This document shows positions 25,784 to 33,427 of a stretch of DNA of 64,000 bases, in pieces. The translations under genes were made by a program, and so were the position numbers. The notes beneath the pieces are model-generated. The model ran no database searches. It saw only the letters and a program-made list of their open reading frames with translations, and was not told where the DNA came from. The DNA comes from Streptomyces xanthii (GTDB lineage Bacteria > Actinomycetota > Actinomycetes > Streptomycetales > Streptomycetaceae): contig NZ_CP061281.1 in assembly GCF_014621695.1 (NCBI RefSeq), positions 6,882,001 through 6,946,000 of the forward strand, read 5' to 3'. Each line of letters begins with the position of its first letter. Position 1 is the first letter of the stretch.

Positions 25784-26218
25784 ATGGACATCGCCGCATT
25801 GATCGCCTGGCTGGTCACAGCCCTGGGCGGCTTCTACATGCTCGGCACCTGGATCCAGCGCGGCGGGCTGCGGCAGCAGCAGTCCGGCACCAGCAGGCTC
25901 CCCGCCCCCGTCGTGTTCGGGCACTTCGCCCTCGCCGCGATCGGGCTCGTCGTCTGGATCGCCCATGTGGTGGCGGACAAGGACGCCCTCGCCTGGACCG
26001 CGTTCGGCCTGCTGCTGCCCGTCGCCCTGCTCGGCTTCGTGATGCTGGCCCGCTGGATCCCCGTGTACCGCGCCAGGGCGACCGCGCACGGCCCCGCGAC
26101 GGACGAGGCCCCCGCCGAACGGCACTTCCCGGTCGCCGTCGTGCTGGCCCACGGCCTGTTCGCCGTCGTCACCCTCGTCCTCGTCCTGCTGACCGCCCTG
26201 GGCGTCGGGGGCAGCTGA
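25784..26218 (+). CDS. Unknown 144-residue membrane protein
   Basis: A small protein with four hydrophobic helices: residues 3-22 (IAALIAWLVTALGGFYML), about 46-65, about 70-91 and the C-terminal 115-140. A charged loop lies before the last helix. I do not assign a family. It lies 67 bp after DUF2231 and 1 bp before folE, so it belongs to the same transcription unit and probably acts with the DUF2231 protein in the membrane. Confidence 0.8.
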   Translation: MDIAALIAWLVTALGGFYMLGTWIQRGGLRQQQSGTSRLPAPVVFGHFALAAIGLVVWIAHVVADKDALAWTAFGLLLPVALLGFVMLARWIPVYRARATAHGPATDEAPAERHFPVAVVLAHGLFAVVTLVLVLLTALGVGGS

Positions 26219-26219
26219 C

Positions 26220-26867
26220 ATGAGCGAGTACTCGTACGGAACCGCCGCGCGCCTCGCCACCCAGCAGGCGCCCTCCGCCCCGCCGGCCCTGCGCGTCGTC
26301 CACCAGCCCGAGGGCATCGACCTGGCCGCCGCCGAGACGGCCGCCGGACAGTTCCTCGAAGCCCTCGGGATCTCCACCGCCTCCGAGAGCCTGCGCGGCA
26401 CCCCGGGCCGCATGGCCCGCGCCTACGCGGAACTGTTCAGCCCACGCCCCTTCGACCTGACGACCTTCCCCAACGACGAGGGCTACGACGAACTGGTCCT
26501 GGCCCGCCGCATCCCGCTGCGGTCCGTGTGCGAGCACCATCTGCTGCCCTTCACCGGCACCGCCCACGTCGGCTACCTGCCCGGCTCCCGCATCCTGGGG
26601 CTGTCCAAACTGGCCCGCGTCGTCGAGCACTTCGCCTGCCGCCCGCAGGTGCAGGAACGCCTGACCAAACAGGTCGCCGACTGGCTCCAGACCCAACTCG
26701 AGCCCAAGGGCGTCGGCGTCGTCATCGAGGCCGAGCACTCCTGCATGACCCTGCGCGGCGTGCAGGCGACCGGCTCCAGCACCATGACCTCGACCATGCT
26801 GGGCCTCCTCCGCTCCGACGCCCGCTCGCGCAGCGAGTTCCTGTCGCTGACCGGCGCCGCCTCGTAG
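26220..26867 (+). CDS. folE: GTP cyclohydrolase I
   Basis: A 215-residue FolE that converts GTP to dihydroneopterin triphosphate, the first step to folate and other pterins or deazapurines. The zinc site is complete: RSVCEHHLLPFTGTAHVGYLP gives Cys and His, and AEHSCMTLRGVQ gives the second Cys. The GTP-binding ILGLSKLARVV is present. It has a slightly extended N-terminus. It sits in an operon with two membrane proteins under a SufR-like regulator rather than in a folate locus, so it may be a second, condition-specific copy. Whether a housekeeping folE exists cannot be seen here. Confidence 0.94.
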   Translation: MSEYSYGTAARLATQQAPSAPPALRVVHQPEGIDLAAAETAAGQFLEALGISTASESLRGTPGRMARAYAELFSPRPFDLTTFPNDEGYDELVLARRIPLRSVCEHHLLPFTGTAHVGYLPGSRILGLSKLARVVEHFACRPQVQERLTKQVADWLQTQLEPKGVGVVIEAEHSCMTLRGVQATGSSTMTSTMLGLLRSDARSRSEFLSLTGAAS

Positions 26868-26959
26868 GGCCGCCGCGCGGACGCGCCGCGTTCCGGCCGG
26901 GGGAGCGCCTAGGGTCGACGTCGTCGGCGAACGCCCACCACCCGGCCGGACGGAGAGAC

Positions 26960-27946
26960 ATGCGGACACGACGACTCGGGCGCACCGAGGTCGAGGTCAC
27001 GGAACTCAGCTTCGGCGGCGGCCCGTTGGGCGGCCTGTTCGCCGCGCTGGACGACGACACGGCGGCGGGGGCCCTGGCCGCCGCCTGGGACGGCGGCGTC
27101 CGCTCCTTCGACACCTCGCCCCACTACGGCATCGGCCAGTCCGAACGCCGCACCGGCGCCTTCCTGCGCGGCAAGGAACGGACCGCGTTCACCCTGTCCA
27201 CCAAGGTGGGCCGGCTGCTGGTGCCGCAGGAGGCGGGCGGCCGCACCGACGAACGGTTCGTGGTGCCGGCCACCCACCGCCGGATCTGGGACTTCTCCCG
27301 CGACGGCGTCCTGCGCAGCGTCGAGGACTCCCTCGCCCGGCTCGGCCTCGACCGCGTCGACGTGCTGTACCTGCACGACGCCGAGGAACACTTCGAGGAG
27401 GCGCTGCGCACCGGATATCCGGCGCTGGCCGAACTGCGCGCCCAGGGCGTGGTCGGGGCGATCGGCGCGGGCATGTACGACCCCGGGAAGCTGGCCCGCC
27501 TGGTGCGCGAGACCGACGCGGACGTCGTCATGCTCTCCGGCCGGTACACCCTCCTCGACCACAGCGCCCTGGACGAACTGCTGCCCGCCTGCGCCGCACG
27601 CGGCGTCTCCGTTCTGGCCGCGTCGGTCTTCAACTCCGGCCTGCTGGCCACCGACCGCCCCACCAAGGACGCCCGGTACGACTACGGCCCCGCCACCACC
27701 GACCTCCTCGCCCGGACCCACCGCATCGCCGATGTCTGCGCCGCCCACGGCGTGACGGTCCCGCAGGCGGCCCTGGCCTTCCCGCTGCTCCACCCCGCCG
27801 TCGCCGGAGTCGTCGTCGGCATGCGCAGCGCGGACGAGGTACGCCGCGACCTCGCCGCGTACGCCACGGAGATCCCGGCCGGCCTCTGGCCCGACCTCCG
27901 GTCGGCGGGGCTCCTCGACGAGCGCACCGCCGACCTCGGGTCCTGA
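26960..27946 (+). CDS. Aldo/keto reductase (aldose dehydrogenase / pyridoxal dehydrogenase-like)
   Basis: A 328-residue NAD(P)-dependent TIM-barrel oxidoreductase. It opens with MRTRRLGRTEVEVTELSFGGGPLGG and has the catalytic Asp/Tyr segment VRSFDTSPHYGIGQSERRTG, the Lys in TLSTKVGRLL, and the His in VLYLHDAEEH. The sequence style matches D-threo-aldose 1-dehydrogenase, L-fucose dehydrogenase and pyridoxal 4-dehydrogenase. It has GGAGA upstream of the ATG at 26960. It is 92 bp after folE, so it could be read through or separate. Substrate not deducible. Confidence 0.9.
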   Translation: MRTRRLGRTEVEVTELSFGGGPLGGLFAALDDDTAAGALAAAWDGGVRSFDTSPHYGIGQSERRTGAFLRGKERTAFTLSTKVGRLLVPQEAGGRTDERFVVPATHRRIWDFSRDGVLRSVEDSLARLGLDRVDVLYLHDAEEHFEEALRTGYPALAELRAQGVVGAIGAGMYDPGKLARLVRETDADVVMLSGRYTLLDHSALDELLPACAARGVSVLAASVFNSGLLATDRPTKDARYDYGPATTDLLARTHRIADVCAAHGVTVPQAALAFPLLHPAVAGVVVGMRSADEVRRDLAAYATEIPAGLWPDLRSAGLLDERTADLGS

Positions 27947-27948
27947 GG

Positions 27949-29598
27949 TCAGGCCGGGCGACCGGCGTTCAGTGCCAGACGGCGGCCCGGGAACCGTTCG
28001 CGGAAGGCGTGGTCGTGCGAGACCACGACGACCGCGCCCGGATACACGGCCAGGGCCGCCTCCAGGTCCTCCACGAGGTCGAGCGCCACGTGGTTCGTCG
28101 GCTCGTCGAGGACGAGGACGTCGGCGGGACGCGTGACCAGGCGGGCGAGCTGGAGCCGCCGCTGCTGTCCGGCGGACAGTTCCGCGACCGGCACGCGCAG
28201 GTCCTCCTCGCGGAACAGGCCGAGGGCGAGCAGCCGTTCGGCGTGTTCGTCGGGCGGGCCGGGCGACCCGGCCGCGAACGCGGCGAGCAGCGGCAGCCGC
28301 GTGGACCGCGTGGGCAACTCCTGTGCCAGGTAGCCGATCCGGGCGGCGATGCGCACCGTCCCCGTGTCCGGTGCGAGGTCGCCGGCCAGAACCCGCAGCA
28401 GCGTCGACTTCCCGGCGCCGTTGGCGCCCGTGACGAGGAGCCGCTCACCGGCGCCGACCGTCAGGGGTCCGTCCAGGCGCAGCCGGTCGCCGACCCGGAC
28501 GCCCTCCAGTGCGACGAGGGGGCCGTCCTCGCCGGGCCGGGCGCCGGACGTCGTCGTGAGCGCCGCGGTGAACCGGAGCGGGGCCGCGGGCTCGGGCACC
28601 GGTGTGCGCCACAGGTGCGCCAGCCGTTCGCGGGCCGCCCGCACCTGTCCGCCGAGCTTCGCCTCGTGCGAGCGGCGGTGCTTGCCGAAGCCCTGCCCCG
28701 GATCCTTGCCGGTCGTCGCGAGCCGTCTCCCGGCGGCCGCCACCAGCTCCTCGGTGCGGGCCAACTCCTCGATCCACTCCGCGTGTTCCTGCACGGCGCG
28801 GCGGCGCGCCGATGCCTTCGCGGCGCGGTAGCCGGCCCACCCGTCGCCGTACCGGTGCACCGTGCGGCTGTCCCGGTCGACCTCCAGGATCGTCGTCGCG
28901 ACGCGCTCCAGGAAGAGCCGGTCGTGGGTCACGGCGACGACGGTGCCGCGATGGGCGCGCAGATGCTCCTGGAGCCAGCGCACGGCCGCCGCGTCGAGAT
29001 GGTTCGTCGGCTCGTCGAGCAGGAGCAGTTCGGGTGCCGCGGCCAGCACACAGGCAAGGGCGAGCCGGGACCGCTCGCCGCCCGACAGCGAGCCGAGCGG
29101 CCGCTCGCGGGTGACTCCGGCGAGTCCCAGCCCGTGCAGGGCGGCGTCCACCCGGACGTCGGCCTCGTACCCACCGCGTTCCTCATAGGCGAGCAGGAGT
29201 TCGCCGTACGCGGCCAGCTCGTCCTGAGTCGCCTCGCCGAGCCCCTCCTCCGCCGCGCGCAACCGGCGTTCCATGTCCCGCAGTTCGCTCAGCGCGAGGT
29301 CGACGGCGTCCTGCACGGTGCGGTCGGGGGAGAGGGCGAGGGTCTGGGCGAGGTGACCGGTGCCGCCGGGGAAGCGGACGGTGACTTCCCCGTCGTCCGG
29401 CGCCTCGGCGGCGGCGAGCAGCCGCAGGAGGGTGGACTTGCCGGCCCCGTTCTCGCCGATGACCGCGGCCTTCTCACCCGGTCGGACGGTGAAGGTGACC
29501 TGGTCGAGGACGGCCCGGGTGCCGTAGGACTTCGTGACGTCCTTGACGGACAGCTGCGCCGTGGCGGCGGGCACGGCGGTACGGGCGCGTTCGCGCAT
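27949..29598 (-). CDS. ABC-F ATPase, probable antibiotic ribosomal protection protein
   Basis: A 549-residue protein with two ABC cassettes and no membrane segment. Cassette 1 has GENGAGKS, SLSGGERSR and LLLLDEPTNHLD. Cassette 2 has GANGAGKS, ELSAGQQRR and LVLDEPTNHVALD. A charged linker with an Arg-rich interdomain (KHRRSHEAKLGGQVRAARERL) joins them. ABC-F proteins enter the ribosomal E site and displace macrolides, lincosamides, streptogramins or pleuromutilins (TlrC, LmrC, VgaA, MsrE). A resistance role, rather than housekeeping EttA, is supported by the regulatory leader: a short peptide ORF and alternative hairpins between promoter and start. Confidence 0.9.
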   Translation of the reverse strand: MRERARTAVPAATAQLSVKDVTKSYGTRAVLDQVTFTVRPGEKAAVIGENGAGKSTLLRLLAAAEAPDDGEVTVRFPGGTGHLAQTLALSPDRTVQDAVDLALSELRDMERRLRAAEEGLGEATQDELAAYGELLLAYEERGGYEADVRVDAALHGLGLAGVTRERPLGSLSGGERSRLALACVLAAAPELLLLDEPTNHLDAAAVRWLQEHLRAHRGTVVAVTHDRLFLERVATTILEVDRDSRTVHRYGDGWAGYRAAKASARRRAVQEHAEWIEELARTEELVAAAGRRLATTGKDPGQGFGKHRRSHEAKLGGQVRAARERLAHLWRTPVPEPAAPLRFTAALTTTSGARPGEDGPLVALEGVRVGDRLRLDGPLTVGAGERLLVTGANGAGKSTLLRVLAGDLAPDTGTVRIAARIGYLAQELPTRSTRLPLLAAFAAGSPGPPDEHAERLLALGLFREEDLRVPVAELSAGQQRRLQLARLVTRPADVLVLDEPTNHVALDLVEDLEAALAVYPGAVVVVSHDHAFRERFPGRRLALNAGRPA

Positions 29599-29623
29599 GT
29601 GACTTCCCTGAGGTGTGAGGTGT

Positions 29624-29658
29624 GCACGGGTGGCGGTGACGGCGACGAGGCGCCGTGC
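29624..29658 (-). promoter_or_regulatory. Candidate attenuator with two mutually exclusive hairpins
   Basis: On the minus strand, GCACGG (29653-29658) can pair with CCGTGC (29624-29629). The overlapping ACGGCG (29651-29656) can instead pair with CGCCGT (29639-29644). Both structures use the same upstream segment, so only one can form. They lie between the leader peptide stop and the ABC-F start, which is the layout of ribosome-stalling attenuation. Confidence 0.6.
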
Positions 29659-29664
29659 CCGGAC

Positions 29665-29688
29665 TCAGAGGAAGAAGTAGAAGGCCAT
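29665..29688 (-). CDS. Seven-residue leader peptide MAFYFFL
   Basis: An ORF of eight codons including the stop: ATG GCC TTC TAC TTC TTC CTC TGA. It sits 66 bp upstream of the ABC-F start and exactly 6 bases after a sigma70-like -10 box, so it would be a leaderless first ORF on the transcript. Four of its seven residues are aromatic. Drug-stalled ribosomes on such leader peptides change downstream mRNA folding for several ABC-F and erm genes. Translation is inferred. Confidence 0.65.
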   Translation of the reverse strand: MAFYFFL

Positions 29689-29694
29689 GCCGCT

Positions 29695-29723
29695 ACTGTA
29701 CAAGACGATGCGTCTCGTCTCAA
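29695..29723 (-). promoter_or_regulatory. Sigma70-type promoter with dyad in the spacer
   Basis: On the minus strand, TTGAGA (29718-29723), a 17-bp spacer and TACAGT (29695-29700) form a near-consensus promoter. The spacer and box edges hold ACGAGACG-CAT-CGTCTTGT, a dyad with 7 of 8 matching pairs, which could be a repressor site. The start point would be at or near the A of the leader ORF ATG. Confidence 0.65.
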
Positions 29724-29964
29724 TCGATTGACGTCATGGTGAAGGAACAGCAGGTCAGTGATCACGTCTGTGGGGTTCTTGTGCGGCGTGGCGTCGGAGC
29801 CTTCGGTGGGGGAGGGGTGCGGCCGCCGGCAAGAGTGCTCAACTCCCGCTGTGTCAGGGCCTGTTGAGCGATGTGGCGTTCTGTGTCGCAGGTGAGGGCC
29901 GTGCGGTCGCCGGCGGTGCGGGTGCATAGAGTCTGACGTTCACCGTTCGTCCATCGGGGGAGAC

Positions 29965-30798
29965 ATGTCTCATTCCATTCCGCCCGCGAACCAGGGGCAG
30001 ATGCCGCCGGGTTGGGGTCCGCCGCCCGCTGCCGCCCAGCCCGCCCCGCCCGCCCGGAGCGGCGGGCGCAGTGCGGGAGGCGTCGTCCTGTGCGTCCTCG
30101 GCGCCCTGCTGCTGCTCGGCGGCTCCGCGCTCGCCGCGCACGCGTACAGCAACAGCCGGCAGACCATCGCCAACGCCCGCTACGGGCTGACCCTCTGGAA
30201 GGACGAGCCGGTCGACCGGCTCTTCCCGAAGACCATCGGCGGCCGCGCCGATATGCTCTCCGGCGCCACCGACCCCAAGTACGCGATGTGGGAGCGCCTC
30301 GGCATCTCCGCGGAGACCTCCTGTGCGAAGGCGCTGGACGGCAGCATCGGGAAGACGGCGAAGCGGCTCGGCTGCAAGGCCGTGCTGCGTGCCACCTACG
30401 TCGACCCCACCGTCAACACCCTCGCGACGGTCGCCCTCGTGGTGCTGCCGCCGGAGGAGTCGAGGCGCGTGGAACTGATGGAATTCTTCGAGGACCATCA
30501 GAACGAGGAGCCCGGCGTCAGGGCGCTGCCGGTGCCCGGCACCGCCGCCGCGAACTGGTCCGACGCGCGCCGCTCGGCCGCCGACCTGACGCCCACCGAC
30601 GGCGAGTACCTCCCGTACGCGCTGGCCGTCACGACCGGCTCGGTCGACGGGCGGGTCGCCGGATGGCTGCCCGGCAAGTGGGGCGAGGACGACGACACCG
30701 GGCTCTTCGACCGCAAGGCCATGGCCGGTACGGCCCACGACGTGGCCCGCCTCTTCGAGGGGCACATCGACGACCTGCGGCTGGAGGGCGTGAAGTGA
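29965..30798 (+). CDS. Membrane-anchored extracellular protein of unknown function
   Basis: A 277-residue protein with a Pro/Gly-rich cytoplasmic head (about residues 1-37), one transmembrane helix (GGVVLCVLGALLLLGGSALAA, about 39-59) and an extracellular domain. The domain holds two Cys (in ETSCAKAL and RLGCKAV) that could form a disulfide. I do not recognise the domain. Its last bases overlap the GTG of a mycosin-like protease, so the two are translationally coupled. In Actinobacteria such pairs accompany type VII secretion components. None of the core secretion genes is in this window. Confidence 0.8.
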   Translation: MSHSIPPANQGQMPPGWGPPPAAAQPAPPARSGGRSAGGVVLCVLGALLLLGGSALAAHAYSNSRQTIANARYGLTLWKDEPVDRLFPKTIGGRADMLSGATDPKYAMWERLGISAETSCAKALDGSIGKTAKRLGCKAVLRATYVDPTVNTLATVALVVLPPEESRRVELMEFFEDHQNEEPGVRALPVPGTAAANWSDARRSAADLTPTDGEYLPYALAVTTGSVDGRVAGWLPGKWGEDDDTGLFDRKAMAGTAHDVARLFEGHIDDLRLEGVK

Positions 30799-31967
30799 CC
30801 ACCCGGACCACGAACACGGCGGGCCGCTCGCGGCGCGCCCTGCGCGGCACGCTGACCGCCGGCCTGCTCGTCGGACTCGTCGGCGGGGCGGCGCTCTCCG
30901 GCGCCGCGCCCGCGGCCGCCGCCACCACGGTGCCCGCGGGCTGGGAGAACGCGGCGCTCGGTCTGCCGGCCGCGCAGCGCCTCAGCCAGGGCGAGGGTGT
31001 CACCGTCGCCGTCATCGACTCGGGCGTCGACCCGGACCACCCCTCCGTCAAGGGGCACGTCACGACCGGGCCCGACTTCATGAAGGACGGCAAGAGCCCG
31101 AGCGACGACGACTGGGGCCTGCACGGCACCGCCATGGCCTCCGCGATCCTCAAGGTCGCGCCCCGGGCGAAGATCCTCTCGATCCGCTCGATCGACGACT
31201 CCGCCGAGGAGGACACCGGCGAGGTCACCTTCCGGCATGACGGCGACCCGATCGCGAAGGGCATCGACTACGCGGTCGAGCACGGCGCCGACGTGATCTC
31301 GCTGTCCCTCGGCAACAAGTTCGCCGACTACCAGCGGCCCGTCGCCAACGCGCTCGGGTACGCGGCGAGCAGCGGCATCACGACCGTGGCCGCCGCGGGC
31401 AACGCCGGAGACGAGTCCAACGACGGCAATTTCCCCGCCGGTTACGCCAGTGCGATCGCCGTCGCGGCCACCCGGCCCGGCGGTGGCCGGGCCGCGCTGT
31501 CCAACGTGAAGACGTACAACGCGGTCGCGGCACCCGGCGTGGGCGTCACCCTCGCCGAACGCTCCGGCGGCTACGCGAAGCGGGACGGCACCTCGGTGTC
31601 GACGGCGCTGACCGCCGGAGTGCTCGCGCTGATGTACGCCGAGTACCCGGACCTCACCCCGGCCCAGGCCCGCTCCGCGCTCACCCGCACCGCGAGCCAC
31701 CCGGGCAGGCACAGCGCGCTCGACGGCTACGGGCCCGTGAACGCGGCGGCGGCCGTCAGGGCGGCCGACACCCGTCAGGAAGTCGAGGCGGAGCCCGTCG
31801 AGTACCGCGGCGAGAAGCACTTCGAGACGCCCTCCGGCGTCTCGAAGACCGCCCACGCCCCCATGGAGCAGCCCCTCTGGCTGGGTGGTCTCGGCGCGGC
31901 GGTGCTGGGACTGCTCCTGCTGGCCGGCGGCGTCGTGCTCCTGCGCAGGCCCCGCGCGCGCACCTGA
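30795..31967 (+). CDS. Mycosin-like S8 subtilase, membrane-anchored
   Basis: A 390-residue secreted serine protease. It has an N-terminal signal (about residues 18-43), then the catalytic triad Asp75 (VAVIDSGVDPDHPS), His110 (GLHGTAMAS) and Ser267 (DGTSVSTALTAGV). The oxyanion Asn is in AAAGNAGDES. A C-terminal transmembrane helix (GGLGAAVLGLLLLAGGVVLL) is followed by Arg residues. This matches type VII secretion mycosins. The start is a GTG inside the preceding stop (GTGA). It probably processes an extracellular or secreted partner, with the coupled upstream protein as a candidate. Confidence 0.9.
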   Translation: MTTRTTNTAGRSRRALRGTLTAGLLVGLVGGAALSGAAPAAAATTVPAGWENAALGLPAAQRLSQGEGVTVAVIDSGVDPDHPSVKGHVTTGPDFMKDGKSPSDDDWGLHGTAMASAILKVAPRAKILSIRSIDDSAEEDTGEVTFRHDGDPIAKGIDYAVEHGADVISLSLGNKFADYQRPVANALGYAASSGITTVAAAGNAGDESNDGNFPAGYASAIAVAATRPGGGRAALSNVKTYNAVAAPGVGVTLAERSGGYAKRDGTSVSTALTAGVLALMYAEYPDLTPAQARSALTRTASHPGRHSALDGYGPVNAAAAVRAADTRQEVEAEPVEYRGEKHFETPSGVSKTAHAPMEQPLWLGGLGAAVLGLLLLAGGVVLLRRPRART

Positions 31968-31990
31968 TCCGGCCCGCACGGAAGAAGCCC

Positions 31991-32028
31991 GGTGCCCCGC
32001 CCCGCCGTCACCGGCGCGGCGGGGCACC
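31991..32028. terminator. Bidirectional hairpin terminator after the protease gene
   Basis: GGTGCCCCGCC (31991-32001) pairs perfectly with GGCGGGGCACC (32018-32028). An inner GCCG/CGGC stem adds further pairing. It lies between the convergent ends of the protease and the small membrane-protein gene. Confidence 0.85.
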
Positions 32029-32040
32029 CGCGCGTTCGGG

Positions 32041-32223
32041 TCAGGACGGGCCGAGGTTCTGACGCGTCGCGCTCGCCGCCGACACGCCCTCGTTCAGGCC
32101 CCGCGCCGCCGCGGCTGCTTCGTCCGCGCCCCGCTCGCCCGGGCCGCCCCGGCGGCGCAGCGCGACCAGGCACGCGGCGCCCGCGAGCGCGAGTACGGCG
32201 AGGATGACGATTCCGTAGACCAT
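32041..32223 (-). CDS. Small single-pass membrane protein (60 residues)
   Basis: It starts MVYGIVILAVLALAGAACLV: one hydrophobic helix at residues 3-21, an RRRGGPGERG cytoplasmic turn, then an Ala-rich hydrophilic tail. Third-position GC bias and isolation between a terminator and another gene support a real gene. The function is unknown. The start at 32223 gives the only sensible membrane orientation. Confidence 0.6.
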   Translation of the reverse strand: MVYGIVILAVLALAGAACLVALRRRGGPGERGADEAAAAARGLNEGVSAASATRQNLGPS

Positions 32224-32301
32224 GAGCGAGACCCCCGTTCGTCGGGGGCGCGCGGCGCGCGGCCCCCGGATGTGTCCGTGTGCCCTAGTGTCGCCCCGTG
32301 C

Positions 32302-32856
32302 TCAGCTGTCCGAAACCTCCGGGGGTTCGTCGAGCGGCAGGCGCATCAGCGTCAGGTCCAGCCAGCGGCCGAACTTGCGGCCCACCTCCCGCACCGTCCC
32401 CGCGTGCTCGAAGCCGTGCCGTTCGTGCAGGCGGATCGACGCCGTGTTGCGCGCCTCGATGCCGGCGATCATCACGTGCAGGTCCGCCGCCCGCGCCGCG
32501 GTGATGAGCGTCGACAGCAGCGCCGAGCCGATGCCCAGGCCGTGCCGGCCCTCGGCCACGTAGACCGAGTTCTCGACCGTGTGCCGGAAGCCGGAGTACG
32601 CCTTCCACGGGCCGTAGACCGCGAAGCCGACCACCTCGCCCGCGTGCTCCGCGACGAACGCCGAGCCCCGCTCCAGGTGGTCGCCGAGCCAGGCCGCGCC
32701 CTCCTCGCGGGTCTGCGGGGTGTCCGTCCACAGCGCCGTGCCGTGCTCGATGGCGTGGTTGCGGATGGCCAGGACGGGGGGCAGGTCCGTGGCCCGGGCC
32801 GGGCGGACCGTCACCGCCTGCCGCCCGGGCTCCTCGATCTCGTATATTGGATTCAT
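32302..32856 (-). CDS. GNAT N-acetyltransferase (phosphinothricin/methionine-sulfone acetyltransferase-like)
   Basis: A 184-residue acetyltransferase of the YncA/Pat subgroup. It shows VTVRPARATDLPPVLAIRNHAIEHGTALWTD in two parts, the acetyl-CoA loop EGRHGLGIGSALLSTLI, the IEARNTASIRLHERHGFEHAGTVREVG tail, and WLDLTLMRLPL. Such enzymes acetylate phosphinothricin, methionine sulfoximine or similar amino-acid analogues. The ATG at 32856 overlaps the divergent regulator's ATG. A GTG at 32814 (VTVRPAR) is the alternative, with GGCAGG upstream, so the N-terminus is uncertain. Controlled with the MFS exporter by the divergent XRE-cupin regulator, by inference. Confidence 0.87.
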   Translation of the reverse strand: MNPIYEIEEPGRQAVTVRPARATDLPPVLAIRNHAIEHGTALWTDTPQTREEGAAWLGDHLERGSAFVAEHAGEVVGFAVYGPWKAYSGFRHTVENSVYVAEGRHGLGIGSALLSTLITAARAADLHVMIAGIEARNTASIRLHERHGFEHAGTVREVGRKFGRWLDLTLMRLPLDEPPEVSDS

Positions 32857-32869
32857 GTCCAACATCGTA
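32843..32869. promoter_or_regulatory. Back-to-back promoters with TTGGA-N6-TCCAA dyad over two start codons
   Basis: Plus strand: TATATT at 32843-32848 ends 6 bases before the regulator ATG (32855). Minus strand: TACGAT at 32864-32869 ends 7 bases before the acetyltransferase ATG (32856). Both transcripts would be leaderless. The dyad TTGGA (32847-32851) and TCCAA (32858-32862) spans both start codons, well placed for repression in both directions. Confidence 0.5.
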
Positions 32870-33427
32870 GACCCTCTGGTGGAGCGCATCGGCGCCCGCA
32901 TCCGTGCCGAGCGGGACCGGCGGCGCTGGACGCTGGCGGAGCTCGCCGAGGAGTCCGGGGTGTCACGGGCGATGATCCACCGGATCGAGCGCGGCGAGAG
33001 CAACCCCACCGCCGTCGTCCTCGGCAAGCTCTCGGCCGCGTTCCGGCTGAGCGTCGCCACCCTCCTCGACCCCGACGGCGAGGCGGCGGAGCGGGTGCGG
33101 CGCGCGGACACCGCGCCGCGCTGGAACGACCCGGAGACCGGATACACCCGGCGGCAGGTCTCGGGCCCCGGGTTTCCCGCCGAGGTCGCCGAGATCCGGC
33201 TCCCCGCCGGGGCGGAAGTCCCGTACCCGGCGGCGGCGTTCGCGTTCCACCGGCAGATCATCTGGGTCCTCGACGGGCACCTCACCTTCCACGAGGGCGA
33301 CACGGTGCACGAGCTGGACGCGGGCGACACCGTCGAACTGGGGCGGCCCGCACCCTGCGTCTTCGTCAACTCCACGGCGCACGAGTGCCGTTACGCCGTC
33401 GTCCTCGTCCGGGGCGACGCGCCGTGA
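32855..33427 (+). CDS. XRE family regulator with cupin domain
   Basis: A 190-residue regulator. The helix-turn-helix is RIRAERDRRRWTLAELAEESGVSRAMIHRIERGESNPTA (several segments, about residues 15-55). It is followed by a cupin barrel (about 110-185: IIWVLDGHLTFHEGDTVHELDAGDTVELG, shown in parts). The cupin half likely binds a small ligand or metal. The start ATG shares two bases with the divergent acetyltransferase ATG. Its stop overlaps the GTG of an MFS transporter. The three genes form a regulator/acetyltransferase/efflux set. Confidence 0.92.
   Translation: MSNIVDPLVERIGARIRAERDRRRWTLAELAEESGVSRAMIHRIERGESNPTAVVLGKLSAAFRLSVATLLDPDGEAAERVRRADTAPRWNDPETGYTRRQVSGPGFPAEVAEIRLPAGAEVPYPAAAFAFHRQIIWVLDGHLTFHEGDTVHELDAGDTVELGRPAPCVFVNSTAHECRYAVVLVRGDAP

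Noticed and set aside
29965..32223. A type VII secretion locus
   Set aside because: Only a mycosin-like protease and a membrane-anchored partner are present. No EccB/C/D/E or Esx genes lie in the window, so a full system cannot be claimed here.
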